NCBI GenBank assembly: GCA_032622095.1
Contig: CP136069.1
Coordinates: forward strand, 35,066,194 to 35,130,193
Source: Siphonodentalium dalli
Taxonomy: Eukaryota; Mollusca; Scaphopoda; Gadilida; Siphonodentaliidae
Reading direction: 5' to 3'
DNA length: 64,000 nucleotides
Positions within the stretch are counted from its first letter, which is position 1. Every line of letters begins with the position of its first letter. A program made the position numbers and the translations under genes. The notes below the pieces were generated by a model. That model did no database searches, was not told the origin of the DNA, and saw only the letters and a list, made by a program, of their open reading frames with translations. Positions 48,661 to 57,604 of this stretch are shown in pieces.

Positions 48661-51600
48661 GGAATCCCAGCTCGTGTTTAGTCAGAATAGGGAAAAATAA
48701 ATATCGCTCATTAGTAGATAGTGGAGCGGAAGTATCATTGATTCACAAACGCGTCTATGACGCATTACAGTTCCGACCAAAACTAACTAGGGAACACATC
48801 AACCTTAGCTCCGTGAATGGGAAGTCACTGGGCGTACTTGGTAGCGTGGAACTGACCTTCAGAATGGCGAAACTAAAATTAACCCATAAATTTTATGTGG
48901 CGAATGATATGACCCGGAATATGATTTTGGGGAGGGATTGGTTGACCTCTCGGGGGGTCAGACTATATTATGATCTGGGATGCCTCAAGGTCAGTGACGT
49001 GTACGTCCCATTGGAATCGGACGCGCACATAGCTTCCCTGCTGAGATTGACCAGCAAGGTTAGCTTAAAGCCTCAAACATCAACTTTATGTATGGGAAAA
49101 TCAAAAAACTTAGCTTCTCTTCGCAAGTCGACATTAGTAGAGGTGGCCCAAATCGAGACAGGCTACCTAGCGTCAGAACCCGGTCTGGAAATCGGCAGCT
49201 CCATTTCTGGGGTGGGCAAGAGGAACAAGGTCCCGGTATTACTCGTCAATAACACCAACAAAACGTTTCGCCTACGACGGGGCAGTGTAATCGGCAAGAC
49301 GGTAGTGTGTGACCCTGGAACCAGCCGCGAAATTAACTCTTTGTCACAAAGTTCCCAGTTCCCGACGACCTGTAATTACCGCGACGATGGCTACGCCCTT
49401 AGACGCGCCGGCCATAACGGGGGAGACAACTCTAGGTCAGCGCGCGCTACCGGCGAGAAAAGATTAAATTTGGCCGAAGTTTCGTGCCCAGAGCGATACC
49501 GAGAAACACTGATAAAATTGTTGAAGTCCAACTCGGACATCTTTGCCGACAAAGATACCGAGCTGACACAGACGAGCACAGTCAAAATGCATATCGACAC
49601 GGGAAACCACCCTCCGATAAAACTTCGCCCGTATCGCACCCCTTTGAATAAACGACCGGTGGTTGACGTTGCCATAAATGATATGCTAGAAGCAGACATT
49701 ATCAGGCCGAGTTCGAGTCCTTACTCAAGTCCGATTGTTATGGTTGATAAGCGCGATGGCACCAAACGATTTTGCGTCGACTTCAGGCAATTAAATGCCG
49801 TAACCAAACCTATGTCATACCCACTTCCGGTTATCGACGATATTTTGGCACTTCTTGGAAAATCTAAATTCTTCACCGCTATCGATCTCAAAAGCGGTTA
49901 TTGGCAGTGCCAGGTCGCAGAGGAGGACAAGCAAAAGACGGCATTCGCTTGCCACCGAGGTCTTTTTGAATTCAACTCCATGCCTTTTGGGCTCCGGAAC
50001 GCTGGAGGGGTTTTCTCCCAGCTGATGGCCCAGGTGTTATGTGGGATGGGTGATTACGCCATTGCCTACTTAGACGACGTCCTCATCTACAGCGAGTCCC
50101 TAGAATTACACTTGGAACATATCCAGAAAGTCTTTGACAAGTTGCGCCAACATACACTGAAATTAAAATTAAAAAAGTGCCAATTCCTAAAGCAAGAAAC
50201 ACGGTATTTGGGTTTTATAATTGATACCGACGGCGTCCGACCTGACCCCGACAAGGTCAAGGCCATCCGGTCGCTTGTGCCCCCAACATCAGTAAAAGAA
50301 GTACGTTCCTTCATTGGCATGAGCAACTACTACCGCAGATTTGTCCCCTCATTTTCGCAAATCGCTGAACCTTTGGTACAGCTTACAAAAAAATATGCCA
50401 AATTCAAATGGGACCAAGCTTGCCAAATTTCGTTTGACAAACTAAAAGAAAATCTCACGGCAGTGCCTCTCCTGGCCTACCCAAATACGGCCACGCCCTA
50501 TACATTGTATACTGATGCAAGCGACCTTTGCATCGGTGCCTGTCTGACCCAGTTGGGCTCAGATGGCGTTGAAGAACCAATTTATTATCTCTCACACAAA
50601 CTTGGTGATACTCAAACCCGATGGCCAACTGTGGAGAAAGAGGCATATGCAATTCACTTCGCATTACAAAGGTTGGACCATTACCTTCATAACGCCACTT
50701 TCACGATAAAAACAGATCATAAACCATTGAAGTATCTCTTGGAATCCCCCATGCAGAACAAGAAAATTCAACAGTGGGCTTTGGGCATAACTGGATATAA
50801 CTGTAACATTGAGTACATAGCTGGCCCAGATAATCACTGCGCAGACCTGCTCAGTCGAACGCCACCTAATGCTTATACGGAACAAGAGAAGGCAGAAGTA
50901 GAGGTAGATATCAACGACAATAACTTTACTGTCGCCGAGACCCAAGCGGAAATCGCCGCCTTGAATTCGTCTCGATTTAAACCCAAAGACTTCGCAAGCT
51001 GCGAGGTAACCCCAAAGGAACTGCCGAATAAAACTCAAATTGGTCAGGCTTACCAACCTACTAATCTACTGTTCAACAAGCCAGGCTTCAACATGCTTGA
51101 GGAACAAAAGAAAGACCCGGAAATTGCGTCAGTTCTGGAGGCCCTCGACAAAGGCGAGGACACCCGGAATGACAAACACTTGATGATTGACGGGGTACTC
51201 TATTACCTCTCGAGTGCTGACGCAGAACCGACCCCACGCCTTTGGGTGCCCGCACATCTTCAAACCAACATAATCCAACAATACCACGATGATAACGGCC
51301 ACGTGGGAGTAGACAAAACGCATGATGCGATTAGGTCGAAATATTTTTGGCCCAGACTGTACAAGGAACTAAACTGTTACATTGGAAAGTGCGTGACCTG
51401 CCAAGTCAGGTCTCTGCAAAAACAATCCCCTAAAATGCAAATAACGGACACGCCCCCCTACCCTTTTGCCAAAATTGGGTTGGACCTATCAGGGCCCTAC
51501 CCCACGTCGCTATCGGGTAACCGCTACATTATCAGCTTCATAGACTTATATAGCGGGTGGGCAGAAGCGTTTCCGGTCAAGGACAAGTCGGCCGATAACG

Positions 51601-52835
51601 TTGTTCATCTCTTGATCGACGAGATATTCCCGCGACATGGATGCCCTCTAGAAATAATAACTGATAACGGCAGTGAGAACATTAATTACAAGGTCAGGGA
51701 CACTCTGAAGGCCTTGAACATTCACCACGTGACTACGTCTTATTATCACCCCCAGAGCAACAGTAGAGTGGAGAGATTTCACAGGACTTTTAAAGACATT
51801 GTCTCAAAGAAAGTGGCAGACCAAATAAACACGTGGGACGTCCATTTAAATCAAGCACTAGCTGCGATTCGATTTAACAAAAATGAAACTTCAAAATTCT
51901 CCCCCTTTTTCTTGTTGTACAATCGAGACGTCGTGTTCCCAATAGACAATCTCCTAAAACCCAGGCGTAAATACGCGGGAGAAGATTACCATCAGATAGC
52001 GCTGCAACAACAGCACAAATCCTTTATGATGGTACACAAACACGTGAAACAGGCGAAACGCCAACAAGCAGCGAAATTTAACAAAAAGGCCACAGACACC
52101 AAATTCGAGATTGGCGAGGCCGTCTATGTGAAGAATCATTTACGAAAAAGCAAACTTGAAAGCAAATGGAAACCCTACTTCCGAATAACCAAGCAAATAA
52201 CGCCCGTTACTTTCGAGTTAAGGAATCAATTAACTGGGAAAGTCACACAATCCCATGCTGAACATATGCGCAAAGCCAACCTGGAATGGGAAATCCCCAA
52301 AACTGACAACAACAAGCGTGCTCAAACGTATGTTGTTCCCCCCGAAGACGAAGATAGCGACGTTCCTGCCCCTAACCCTGTGGGTGGGTCTTCTGGCGAT
52401 GAAACAGAACCATTACCAGATGATGTAATCGCTCGATATCGGAGACAATGTTCGGACTCTGATGACGAAGATGTCCCTTTAAGCGAGCTTAAGATGCGCT
52501 TACAGCGTAGGAAAACGCGACTCGCGCGCTCAGAGCCGCTACAAAACCCTGACTCGTCCATGGACGAGAGACCAGAGCCGAGTGCCAAGGCACGACGCGC
52601 TCCAGCGCCTCGTCAAAACGGGCGCAAAGTAACAAAGATGTTTACAAGTGATGACAGCTCAGAGGATGAGTTAATGGAAGTGGCCGCCATTGAACAAAAC
52701 CCTCGTGAATCTAGGCCCGTACCGGCCCCTCGCAAGTGTAAGCAGCTCATGAATGGAGCGAGCATCAACTTAATAGGCAAACCGTCGCTTCAAGCCCTGC
52801 TATCAGCGATAATAATAGAGTGCTCGAAACAGTGA
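48603..52835 (+). CDS. pol: Pol polyprotein (PR-RT-RH-IN), made by -1 frameshift
   Basis: 1410 residues in the -1 frame relative to gag. There is no ATG near its 5' end, so it is most likely made only as Gag-Pol. Numbering from the GTG codon at 48657: aspartic protease with DSGA at 21-24 and ILGRDWL at 90-96; reverse transcriptase with catalytic D410 and YLDD at 471-474; RNase H with D620, E662, D687 and D730; integrase zinc-binding H877, H882, C912, C915; integrase core D943, D1003, E1039 (D,D-35-E); and a GPY/F-like segment with KWKPYF at 1170-1175. From about 1215 to the end is an extra acidic, Ser/Pro-rich tail of some 175 residues with several DSDDED-like clusters alternating with basic patches. 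No internal stop or frameshift is seen. Domain order places it in Ty3/Gypsy. Confidence 0.96.
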   Translation, partial: LRNPLIEATCERKFSINIVGNPSSCLVRIGKNKYRSLVDSGAEVSLIHKRVYDALQFRPKLTREHINLSSVNGKSLGVLGSVELTFRMAKLKLTHKFYVANDMTRNMILGRDWLTSRGVRLYYDLGCLKVSDVYVPLESDAHIASLLRLTSKVSLKPQTSTLCMGKSKNLASLRKSTLVEVAQIETGYLASEPGLEIGSSISGVGKRNKVPVLLVNNTNKTFRLRRGSVIGKTVVCDPGTSREINSLSQSSQFPTTCNYRDDGYALRRAGHNGGDNSRSARATGEKRLNLAEVSCPERYRETLIKLLKSNSDIFADKDTELTQTSTVKMHIDTGNHPPIKLRPYRTPLNKRPVVDVAINDMLEADIIRPSSSPYSSPIVMVDKRDGTKRFCVDFRQLNAVTKPMSYPLPVIDDILALLGKSKFFTAIDLKSGYWQCQVAEEDKQKTAFACHRGLFEFNSMPFGLRNAGGVFSQLMAQVLCGMGDYAIAYLDDVLIYSESLELHLEHIQKVFDKLRQHTLKLKLKKCQFLKQETRYLGFIIDTDGVRPDPDKVKAIRSLVPPTSVKEVRSFIGMSNYYRRFVPSFSQIAEPLVQLTKKYAKFKWDQACQISFDKLKENLTAVPLLAYPNTATPYTLYTDASDLCIGACLTQLGSDGVEEPIYYLSHKLGDTQTRWPTVEKEAYAIHFALQRLDHYLHNATFTIKTDHKPLKYLLESPMQNKKIQQWALGITGYNCNIEYIAGPDNHCADLLSRTPPNAYTEQEKAEVEVDINDNNFTVAETQAEIAALNSSRFKPKDFASCEVTPKELPNKTQIGQAYQPTNLLFNKPGFNMLEEQKKDPEIASVLEALDKGEDTRNDKHLMIDGVLYYLSSADAEPTPRLWVPAHLQTNIIQQYHDDNGHVGVDKTHDAIRSKYFWPRLYKELNCYIGKCVTCQVRSLQKQSPKMQITDTPPYPFAKIGLDLSGPYPTSLSGNRYIISFIDLYSGWAEAFPVKDKSADNVVHLLIDEIFPRHGCPLEIITDNGSENINYKVRDTLKALNIHHVTTSYYHPQSNSRVERFHRTFKDIVSKKVADQINTWDVHLNQALAAIRFNKNETSKFSPFFLLYNRDVVFPIDNLLKPRRKYAGEDYHQIALQQQHKSFMMVHKHVKQAKRQQAAKFNKKATDTKFEIGEAVYVKNHLRKSKLESKWKPYFRITKQITPVTFELRNQLTGKVTQSHAEHMRKANLEWEIPKTDNNKRAQTYVVPPEDEDSDVPAPNPVGGSSGDETEPLPDDVIARYRRQCSDSDDEDVPLSELKMRLQRRKTRLARSEPLQNPDSSMDERPEPSAKARRAPAPRQNGRKVTKMFTSDDSSEDELMEVAAIEQNPRESRPVPAPRKCKQLMNGASINLIGKPSLQALLSAIIIECSKQ

Positions 52836-53194
52836 CCTGGGGTCCATTACAGAAGAAATGCGACCCTACCCTTAACTGGCTTATTGGCAAACCTAACCTG
52901 GCTTCGTAAATGTTGAAAATAGTTAGCCGACGCCCCAGACCGAATCGCGAATAAATAGTCATGTTCGGATCAATGACAGGTCGCGCGCCCCATGAAACCC
53001 GGCACGTACGCATGGCGATTTAATAAATAAAGCTTTGAACTTTACAATCACGCGCCGAGAGATAACGAGCACCACGGCGACGTGCACACCGCCACCCTTA
53101 GGGTTACTACGTTAAGCGAATCCCGCACAAATCAAGCGCGATCGAAAATATGCTCACGACTGACTTAGTGAACGAAAAAGTATTACCCCAATGA
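52836..53194 (+). other. Post-pol spacer, no gene recognised
   Basis: The 360 bp between the pol stop and the next candidate frame show no convincing coding sequence. CACCCTTAG at 53093-53101 and GACTTAG near 53168 resemble splice acceptors but are unremarkable by themselves. Confidence 0.5.
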
Positions 53195-53485
53195 ATGGTA
53201 GAGATGGCCAGGGTGGTATTTTGCCCTAGTAACGTAGTTACAGTAGTAATTTTCATTATCTTGACCCACCGATTCTGGTGGAAATTTGTTAAACATCAGT
53301 TGCCAAGGTTAGCCATTATGTATAATAAGCAGTTAGACCAGCGACCTGAGGATATCCCGAATGCCGTGTTCAAAGGACCCATCGACGAAGCAATGGAGAC
53401 GGATGCACCAAAGCCGTCTGCGCTATTCCGGGACAACACTCAGGAACGCCTACATGTATATCCAATTATAGCCGTCAGAAGCTGA
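53195..53485 (+). CDS. Hypothetical 96-residue protein with one hydrophobic segment
   Basis: An ATG-started frame lies between pol and the 3' LTR. Residues about 7-23 are strongly hydrophobic (VVTVVIFIIL core) and are followed by an aromatic and basic stretch (RFWWKF), the layout of a signal-anchor or single membrane span. The remaining 65 residues are hydrophilic and include an acidic EAMETDAPKPS region. I recognise no family. It could be a small accessory protein, the end of a decayed envelope-like gene, or chance. Its position after pol, where some Ty3/Gypsy elements carry an extra gene, favours the first two only weakly. A ribosome would probably need a spliced mRNA to reach this ATG. Confidence 0.4.
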   Translation: MVEMARVVFCPSNVVTVVIFIILTHRFWWKFVKHQLPRLAIMYNKQLDQRPEDIPNAVFKGPIDEAMETDAPKPSALFRDNTQERLHVYPIIAVRS

Positions 53486-53938
53486 CCACATCTGTGGCGG
53501 ATTTGGATTAGTATTAATTATGTATCGTATATTAATGTATTCCGAATTTCCTCCGTAATTATTGTTGCGCGGATATCAGAATCATTCGCATGTATATAGA
53601 CATTTATGCATTTCATATATTTCAAATATTAATTGTTGCATAACGATGTCCAGGGTATTATAGTTGTATAATCATCAGAATGATTATAGCAAGCGTTGAA
53701 TAGGGACTATAAATCCCGACATTCAGTCATACGTTTTGATAATTGAAATCAATCACCCCGACTTATCTTGTGTTTAAACTGTTCGTCAACAAATCCATCT
53801 ATATAATTAGTTGTAAATTCCATTTTCGTATTGGGCCGATCTGACGACCCTCAAGCGATACCGATAAATTGGAAAATTAACCATTGTGTATTCTGACTGT
53901 GTCATTTGTTCTCAAACCTCACACAAATATCCGTTTGA
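53486..53938 (+). other. AT-rich post-pol segment, nothing recognised
   Basis: About 450 bp of AT-rich sequence between the two candidate post-pol frames. There is no supported coding region. It contains short TATTAAT and ATATTTCAAATATT repeats. Confidence 0.5.
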
Positions 53939-54268
53939 GTATTACAGGCTGACCATGGCGGTGGAACAAGGGTCGACCAGTTGTCAGAACCTACCCCATA
54001 CTCGGACATTGAGGACGAAAATACCTCGACATCCGATGATGACGAAAATGACGACGCCATGAAATTTCAATCATAGTTTTACACCGAAAGAGTCACAGCC
54101 AGTGGGTCGGAGTTGTCTGAGAGACGCCCAGACGACCCGATCTACACGGAGACGACCGACATCGAACCAGCTATCCATCGCCGATGCCGCTGTTGCGAAA
54201 CACTTCGACGAATCATCGACCTGCTGCGCAGCGACGAATTGGACTTGCGATTTCAAGATCAACTTTAA
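53939..54268 (+). pseudogene. Open frame interrupted by one TAG, post-pol (possible decayed ORF3 exon)
   Basis: One frame stays open for about 110 codons apart from a single TAG at 54074-54076 and ends with TAA at 54266, just before the purine-rich tract. Before the TAG it encodes an acidic stretch (SDDDENDD), similar in style to the Pol tail. After the TAG it reads like ordinary protein, with CRCC and a Leu/Ile-rich amphipathic segment near the end. There is no in-frame ATG at its start. TTACAG|GC at 53942-53949 resembles a splice acceptor. It may be a broken or readthrough exon; chance is not excluded. Confidence 0.35.
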
Positions 54269-54271
54269 ATC

Positions 54272-54289
54272 GAAAAAGTGAAGGAGTAA
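54272..54289 (+). promoter_or_regulatory. Purine-rich tract before 3' LTR (candidate PPT)
   Basis: GAAAAAGTGAAGGAGTAA directly precedes the TGTGCC start of the 3' LTR. It is purine-rich but broken by two T residues. Its position is that of the plus-strand primer of LTR elements. Confidence 0.6.
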
Positions 54290-55054
54290 TGTGCCAAGAC
54301 AACCACAGGGACATAACTTTCAACCCGGGAAGAAGATAGGAAATCTCTGTCAGAGGGGCGCTCGATTACCAAACATATCAGCGTCGCTGTTGACCACATC
54401 TAGATCACAAAAGTACTGAGCACCAAATCGAATTAGCGAGCGTCCATGCAATAACATAGGGAAATGATTTGTGGAGTAAACAGAACACGGTCTTGAGGAT
54501 TATCAAGACCAGATGTATCGCCTAGAAAGCTACTGAAACCAGGAGAGTTAATAGGACCCATGGGGAGATGACGATAACTCAATTACCCTAAGTACGATGA
54601 ACCGACGCGCCGTGAAAATACACATGGCCGTCATTAGCAGAGACTGGGTATTTTAGGAAGAAGAAGCCGACATGATAAGACAGTTCTAACCAGTTTCTAT
54701 CTGACCAACACAAGCGATCATCACGAACCCTCGGACGCTTAGAAGAGCAGAGTGGAGCAATGGACGGAAATACAAGGTAAACATTATGCTCTTGTATTTC
54801 TAACAACGCCCCACTGATGCGCCGACGGAGGAAGAAGAAGAGCAGACGACAGGAAGACGAACTCAACCGGAACTCAACCGAGTAGAAGACAAGCAGACAC
54901 ACCCAACCTATGAAGACGGAAGAAGACCCGAAACCAAGCAGACGACAGGAAGAGAAACCCAGATGCCGATGATTGAACATTATTGACTTTGTTATATATA
55001 AATAATCAAACCGTTCTGATAGCCTTAAGAGTTATATGTACCCGTATTGGCACA
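54290..55054 (+). repeat. 3' LTR
   Basis: 765 bp with the same ends as the 5' LTR and no visible difference from it. It is followed by ACTG (55055-55058), the right target duplication, and then the hAT sequence resumes. Confidence 0.97.
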
Positions 55055-55058
55055 ACTG
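55055..55058 (+). repeat. LTR retrotransposon target duplication, right (ACTG)
   Basis: Partner of the ACTG at 46608-46611. After it the sequence continues TGTGTACAATG, exactly as in copy 2 of the hAT-like element. Confidence 0.9.
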
Positions 55059-55713
55059 TGTGTACAATGAGTGTCCGCCACGCCCATAACATGTGCTTAT
55101 CCTATGTCCCATCTAGACTGGTGAACGTAGATGCGTCCCAACTGATGGGCCAATCATTGGCGATATATTTGTCTGCAATTTTGTTAGTTAAATGTATTTG
55201 TCAACTTGAATGGAATAATCGATCAATTAAAATAGAGTTATCGCTCCTATGCCACGTGGCGCGTTCATGCTGTCAGTGTGTTAGGAGTTAAATGCGTCGA
55301 TTATCGCGTTGTTTACATTGTACATATGTACTACTGGAAGCTTGACCGATGATTCAATCAGACATCTGTCTCACTTACTGTTAGAATAAGTCATAAGTTA
55401 TGATTTTTCATGAGTGAAGCTCAGTGAGCGGACGCGGGTATATACGGAGAATGATAATCGGATATTTGTTTTAATCGGGGTTATGTAATATAATGTATGG
55501 ACATAAACGGAACATAAAATCAACGTTTTATCGGATTGTCATTCATCTCCAATATAAAATAATTCTTCAACATGTAATTATCTTATATCGTATACGATAA
55601 ATTTGTATATAACACGTTGATTGTACTATTATAATGATCCACATACGTTCTAACTGGCTACTAGTATTATGAGTACGTCGCTTGGACTCTCTTCAATGAC
55701 ACGGTCGGTAATT
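55059..55713. other. Right interior of hAT copy 1, no coding sequence recognised
   Basis: AT-rich DNA matching 58849-59503 of copy 2. A perfect 14-bp palindrome, TATCGTATACGATA, lies at 55586-55599. A frame of about 74 codons from the ATG at 55067 to 55291 has no recognisable domain and is probably not a gene. Confidence 0.65.
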
Positions 55714-55783
55714 GGGTTCGAGGTTCGAGATTCGGTTCGATTCGAAACCAAGACGATGATTCGGTTTCAAGGTTCGGTTCGAC
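55714..55783 (+). repeat. Right subterminal TTCG-rich repeat of hAT copy 1
   Basis: It has the motif order GAGGTTCG, TTCGGTTCG, TTCGAAACC, GATGATTCGG, GGTTCGGTTCG, as at the left end and in the same orientation. It differs from the left block by small insertions. Confidence 0.72.
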
Positions 55784-55794
55784 CTAAATTATAA

Positions 55795-55818
55795 GGTTCG
55801 CAGGGCCCTAGACGGCAC
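55795..55818 (-). repeat. hAT copy 1 right end: TIR and TSD
   Basis: GGTTCGCAGGGCCCTA at 55795-55810 is the reverse complement of the left TIR. GACGGCAC at 55811-55818 repeats the left target duplication, and the interrupted satellite monomer continues with ATTCGGTCGC. Confidence 0.95.
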
Positions 55819-57532
55819 ATTCGGTCGCAGGCCGGACCTCACGGTTTGGCTAATGAGCAGGGGTTGGGAGTTGGATAATTGGGGTGGGGCAGGCTGTTTG
55901 AGGCCCCATAAAATGCCCAGTGTTTTTGAAAGCGACTGTACTTTGCATCTGCACGGGCAAAATTCCTTTAACGTTTTGGACACTTGTATCGTATCAATGT
56001 GAAAGCAGGCATGTTTCGCGATAGGACAGCACATTCGGTCGCAGGCCGGACCTCACGGTCTGGCTAATGAGCAGGGGTTGGGAGTTGGATACTTGGGGTG
56101 GGGCAGGCTGTTTTGAGGCCCCATAAAATGCCCAGTATTTTTGAAAGCGACTGTACTTTGCATCTGCACGGGCAAAATCCCTTTAACGTTTTGGACTCTT
56201 GTATCGTATCAATGTGCAAGCAGGCATGTTTCGCGATAGGACGGCACATTCGGTCGCAGGCCGGACCTCACGGTTTGGCTAATGAGCAGGGGTTGGGAGT
56301 TGGATAATTGGGGTGGGGCAGGCTTTTTGAGGCCCCATAAAATGCCCAGTATTTTGGAAAGTGACTTTACTTTGCATCTGCACGGGCAAAATCCCTTTAA
56401 CGTTTTGGACACTTGTATCGTATCAATGTGCAAGCAGGCATGTTTCGCGATAGGACTGCACATTCGGTCGCAGGCCGGACATCACGGTGTGGCTAATGAG
56501 CAGGGGTTGGGAGTTGGATAATTGGGGTGGGGCAGGCTGTTTGAGGCCCCATAAAATGCCCAGTATTTTTGAAAGCGACTGTACTTTGCATCTGCACGGG
56601 CAAAATCCCTTTAACGTTTTGGACACTTGTATCGTATCAATGTGCAAGCAGGCATGTTTCGCGATAGGACGGCACATTCGGTCGCAGGCCGAACCTCACG
56701 GTTTGGCTAATGAGCAGGGGTTGGGAGTTGGATAATTGGGGTGGGGCAGGCTGTTTTGAGGCCCCATAAAATGCCCAGTATTTTTGAAAGAGACTGTACT
56801 TTGCATCTGCACTGGCAAAATCCCTTTAACGTTTTGGACACTTGTATCGTATCAATGTGCAAGCAGGCATGTTTCGCGATAGGACGGCACATTCGGTCGC
56901 AGGCCGGACCTCACGGTTTGGCTAATGAGCAGGGGTTGGGAGTTGGATAATTGGGGTGGGGCAGGCTGTTTGAGGCCCCATAAAATGCCTAGTATTTTTG
57001 AAAGTGACTGTACTTTGCATCTGCACGTGCAAAATCCCTTTAACGTTTTGGACACTTTTATCGTATCAATGTGCAAGCAGGCATGTTTCGCGATAGGACG
57101 GCACATTCTGTCGCAGGCCGGACCTCACTGTTTGGCTAATGAGCAGGGGTTGGGAGTTGGATAATTTGGGTGGGTTAGGCTGTTTGAGGCCCCATAAAAT
57201 GCCCAGTATTTTTGAAAGCGACTGTACTTTGCATATGCACAGGCAAAATCCCTTTAACGTTTTGGACACTTTTATCGTATTAATGTGCAAGCAGGCATGT
57301 TTCGCGATATGACGGCACATTCGGTCGCACGCCGGACCTCACGGTTTGGCTAATGAGCAGGGGTTGGGAGTTGGATAATTGGGGTGGGGCAGGCTGTTTG
57401 AGGCCTCATAAAATACCTAGTATTTTTGAAAGCGACTGTACTTTGCATCTGCACGGGCAAAATCCCTTTAACGTTTTGGACACTTGTATCGTATCAATGT
57501 GCAAGCAGGCATGTTTCGCGATAGGACGGCAC
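55811..57532 (-). repeat. Inverted satellite segment between the two hAT copies (8 monomers)
   Basis: These 1722 bp are about eight monomers. They match the segment before copy 1 (about 42900-45295) with four monomers missing. The order GGACTCTTGTATCG, CTTTTTGAGGCC with TTTTGGAAAGTGACTTTAC, GGACATCACGGTGTGG, then TTTGGGTGGGTTAGG and GAGGCCTCATAAAATACC is shared. This shows that the element was duplicated together with its satellite flank. Confidence 0.93.
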
Positions 57533-57548
57533 TAGGGCCCTGCGAACC
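57525..57548 (+). repeat. hAT copy 2 left end: TSD and TIR
   Basis: GACGGCAC (57525-57532) followed by TAGGGCCCTGCGAACC (57533-57548), identical to copy 1. Confidence 0.95.
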
Positions 57549-57604
57549 GTTCGAGGTTCGGTTCGGTTCGAAACCGCCGTGATGATTCGGTCCGGTTCGA
57601 AACC
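57549..57604 (+). repeat. Left subterminal TTCG-rich repeat of hAT copy 2
   Basis: Identical to 45312-45367. The directly repeated partner is at 59504-59573. Confidence 0.75.

Larger units (their letters stand above)
46612..55054 (+). mobile_element. Ty3/Gypsy LTR retrotransposon, near full length (8443 bp)
   Basis: Order: 765-bp LTR, leader with primer-binding site, gag, -1 frameshift signal, pol, post-pol region, purine-rich tract, 765-bp LTR. The LTRs start TGTGCCAA and end TTGGCACA. The pol order protease, RT, RNase H, integrase is diagnostic of Ty3/Gypsy (Metaviridae), since Ty1/Copia elements place integrase before RT. All visible catalytic motifs are present and gag and pol have no internal stop, so it looks competent for Gag-Pol synthesis. 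The LTRs appear identical, which implies a recent insertion. It has a GPY/F-type motif in integrase but no recognisable chromodomain. I do not assign a named lineage. Confidence 0.97.
45296..55810. mobile_element. Non-autonomous hAT-like transposon, copy 1, with nested LTR retrotransposon
   Basis: The element has 16-bp perfect terminal inverted repeats beginning TAGGG and an 8-bp target duplication, both typical of the hAT superfamily. The 10515-bp span is a 2068-bp element plus an 8443-bp LTR retrotransposon and its 4-bp target duplication; the remaining length equals copy 2 exactly. The interior is AT-rich and has no transposase, only reading frames under about 100 codons, so movement would depend on a transposase made elsewhere. 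Comparison with copy 2 by eye gives two substitutions (46481 A against 58718 T; 55111 A against 58901 C). Superfamily assignment rests on ends and duplication length, because no coding sequence is available to test it. Confidence 0.88.
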
